Shown: positions 63,932 to 64,000 of the stretch, piece after piece
How the letters are laid out: each line of letters starts with the position of its first letter
Numbering within the stretch: position 1 is the stretch's first letter
Translations under genes and position numbers: made by a program
Assembly (NCBI GenBank): GCA_001899715.1
Contig: MKWI01000002.1
Location: 1-64,000, forward strand
DNA length: 64,000 nucleotides
Source of the DNA: Sphingobium sp. 66-54
GTDB taxonomy: Bacteria > Pseudomonadota > Alphaproteobacteria > Sphingomonadales > Sphingomonadaceae
Direction of reading: 5' to 3'
The notes under the pieces: generated by a model
The model's database searches: none
What the model was told of the DNA's origin: nothing
Seen by the model: the letters and a program-made list of their open reading frames with translations, nothing else

Positions 63932-64000
63932 ACTAGCTCTTGACGCGATCCCATCATTGCTGTGTCATGACCGCGTCACGGTTCTCTCCGATGGATCGCG

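Overview
The window reads as the chromosome of a sphingomonad (Alphaproteobacteria, Sphingomonadales). The evidence is the high G+C, PEP-CTERM proteins of the PEPxxWA and FxDxF types, an alphaproteobacterial-type LexA box, polyhydroxyalkanoate genes (phaC, phasin), and core enzymes (purL, coaD, queA, ppc, mgtE, proA, gluQ) of the form usual in that order. It divides into an accessory part (about 1-21,850) and a core part (about 21,880-64,000), separated by a tRNA-Gly(GCC) gene on the minus strand at 21,881-21,955. The accessory part abuts the 3' end of that tRNA, the usual insertion point of integrative elements.

Accessory part. At the far left (451-6561) is a compact two-way locus that looks like an anti-phage or conflict system. 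A WYL-domain regulator and a small nucleotidyltransferase read leftward. A 62-residue protein, a ComEC-type metallo-beta-lactamase (MBL) protein, a single polypeptide joining E2-, E1- and JAB/JAMM-like domains, and a four-helix membrane protein read rightward. The two promoters are readable, face away from each other and overlap at their -35 boxes. This is the best candidate for an under-described system: it has the ubiquitin-like handling parts of type II CBASS (Cap2 plus Cap3, here fused), a CapW-like regulator and a membrane effector candidate, but no canonical CD-NTase. From 6.8 to 21.6 kb lies element backbone: a DUF2493/SLOG protein, a toprim protein, a very large strawberry-notch-type methylase/helicase, a ParB-like protein with a string of small unknown genes, a LexA-controlled small gene, a ParDE toxin-antitoxin pair, a second two-gene nucleotidyltransferase/partner module, a DUF2958 gene and an ArdC-like antirestriction protein. 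The ParB and ArdC genes share a structured 5' leader. No integrase, relaxase or type IV secretion gene is in the window, so the rest of the element must lie to the left.

Core part. After the tRNA come a CnoX-like thioredoxin, a Lon-substrate-domain protein, a PspC protein, secreted proteins of unknown role, a UbiH-like hydroxylase, a PmtA-like methyltransferase, a CheY-like regulator, a LysR regulator, an M13 lipoprotein peptidase, a PEP-CTERM protein, a DUF418 membrane protein, BioC-like and GNAT enzymes, and purL. Next are xseB-ispA-coaD-ppi, queA, a second PEP-CTERM protein, DUF1489, mgtE, a second cyclophilin, an outer-membrane protein, ppc, clpS, a phasin, phaC, alaC, DUF2721, a chemoreceptor, proA with a lipoprotein, another lipoprotein, a HIG1-like protein and gluQ.

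From 41.6 kb to 62.7 kb seven copies of an approximately 75-bp paired-palindrome repeat (six paired, one single arm) sit only between genes. In two copies the arms carry matched, pairing-preserving changes. All assignments come from reading the sequence; no database search was run.
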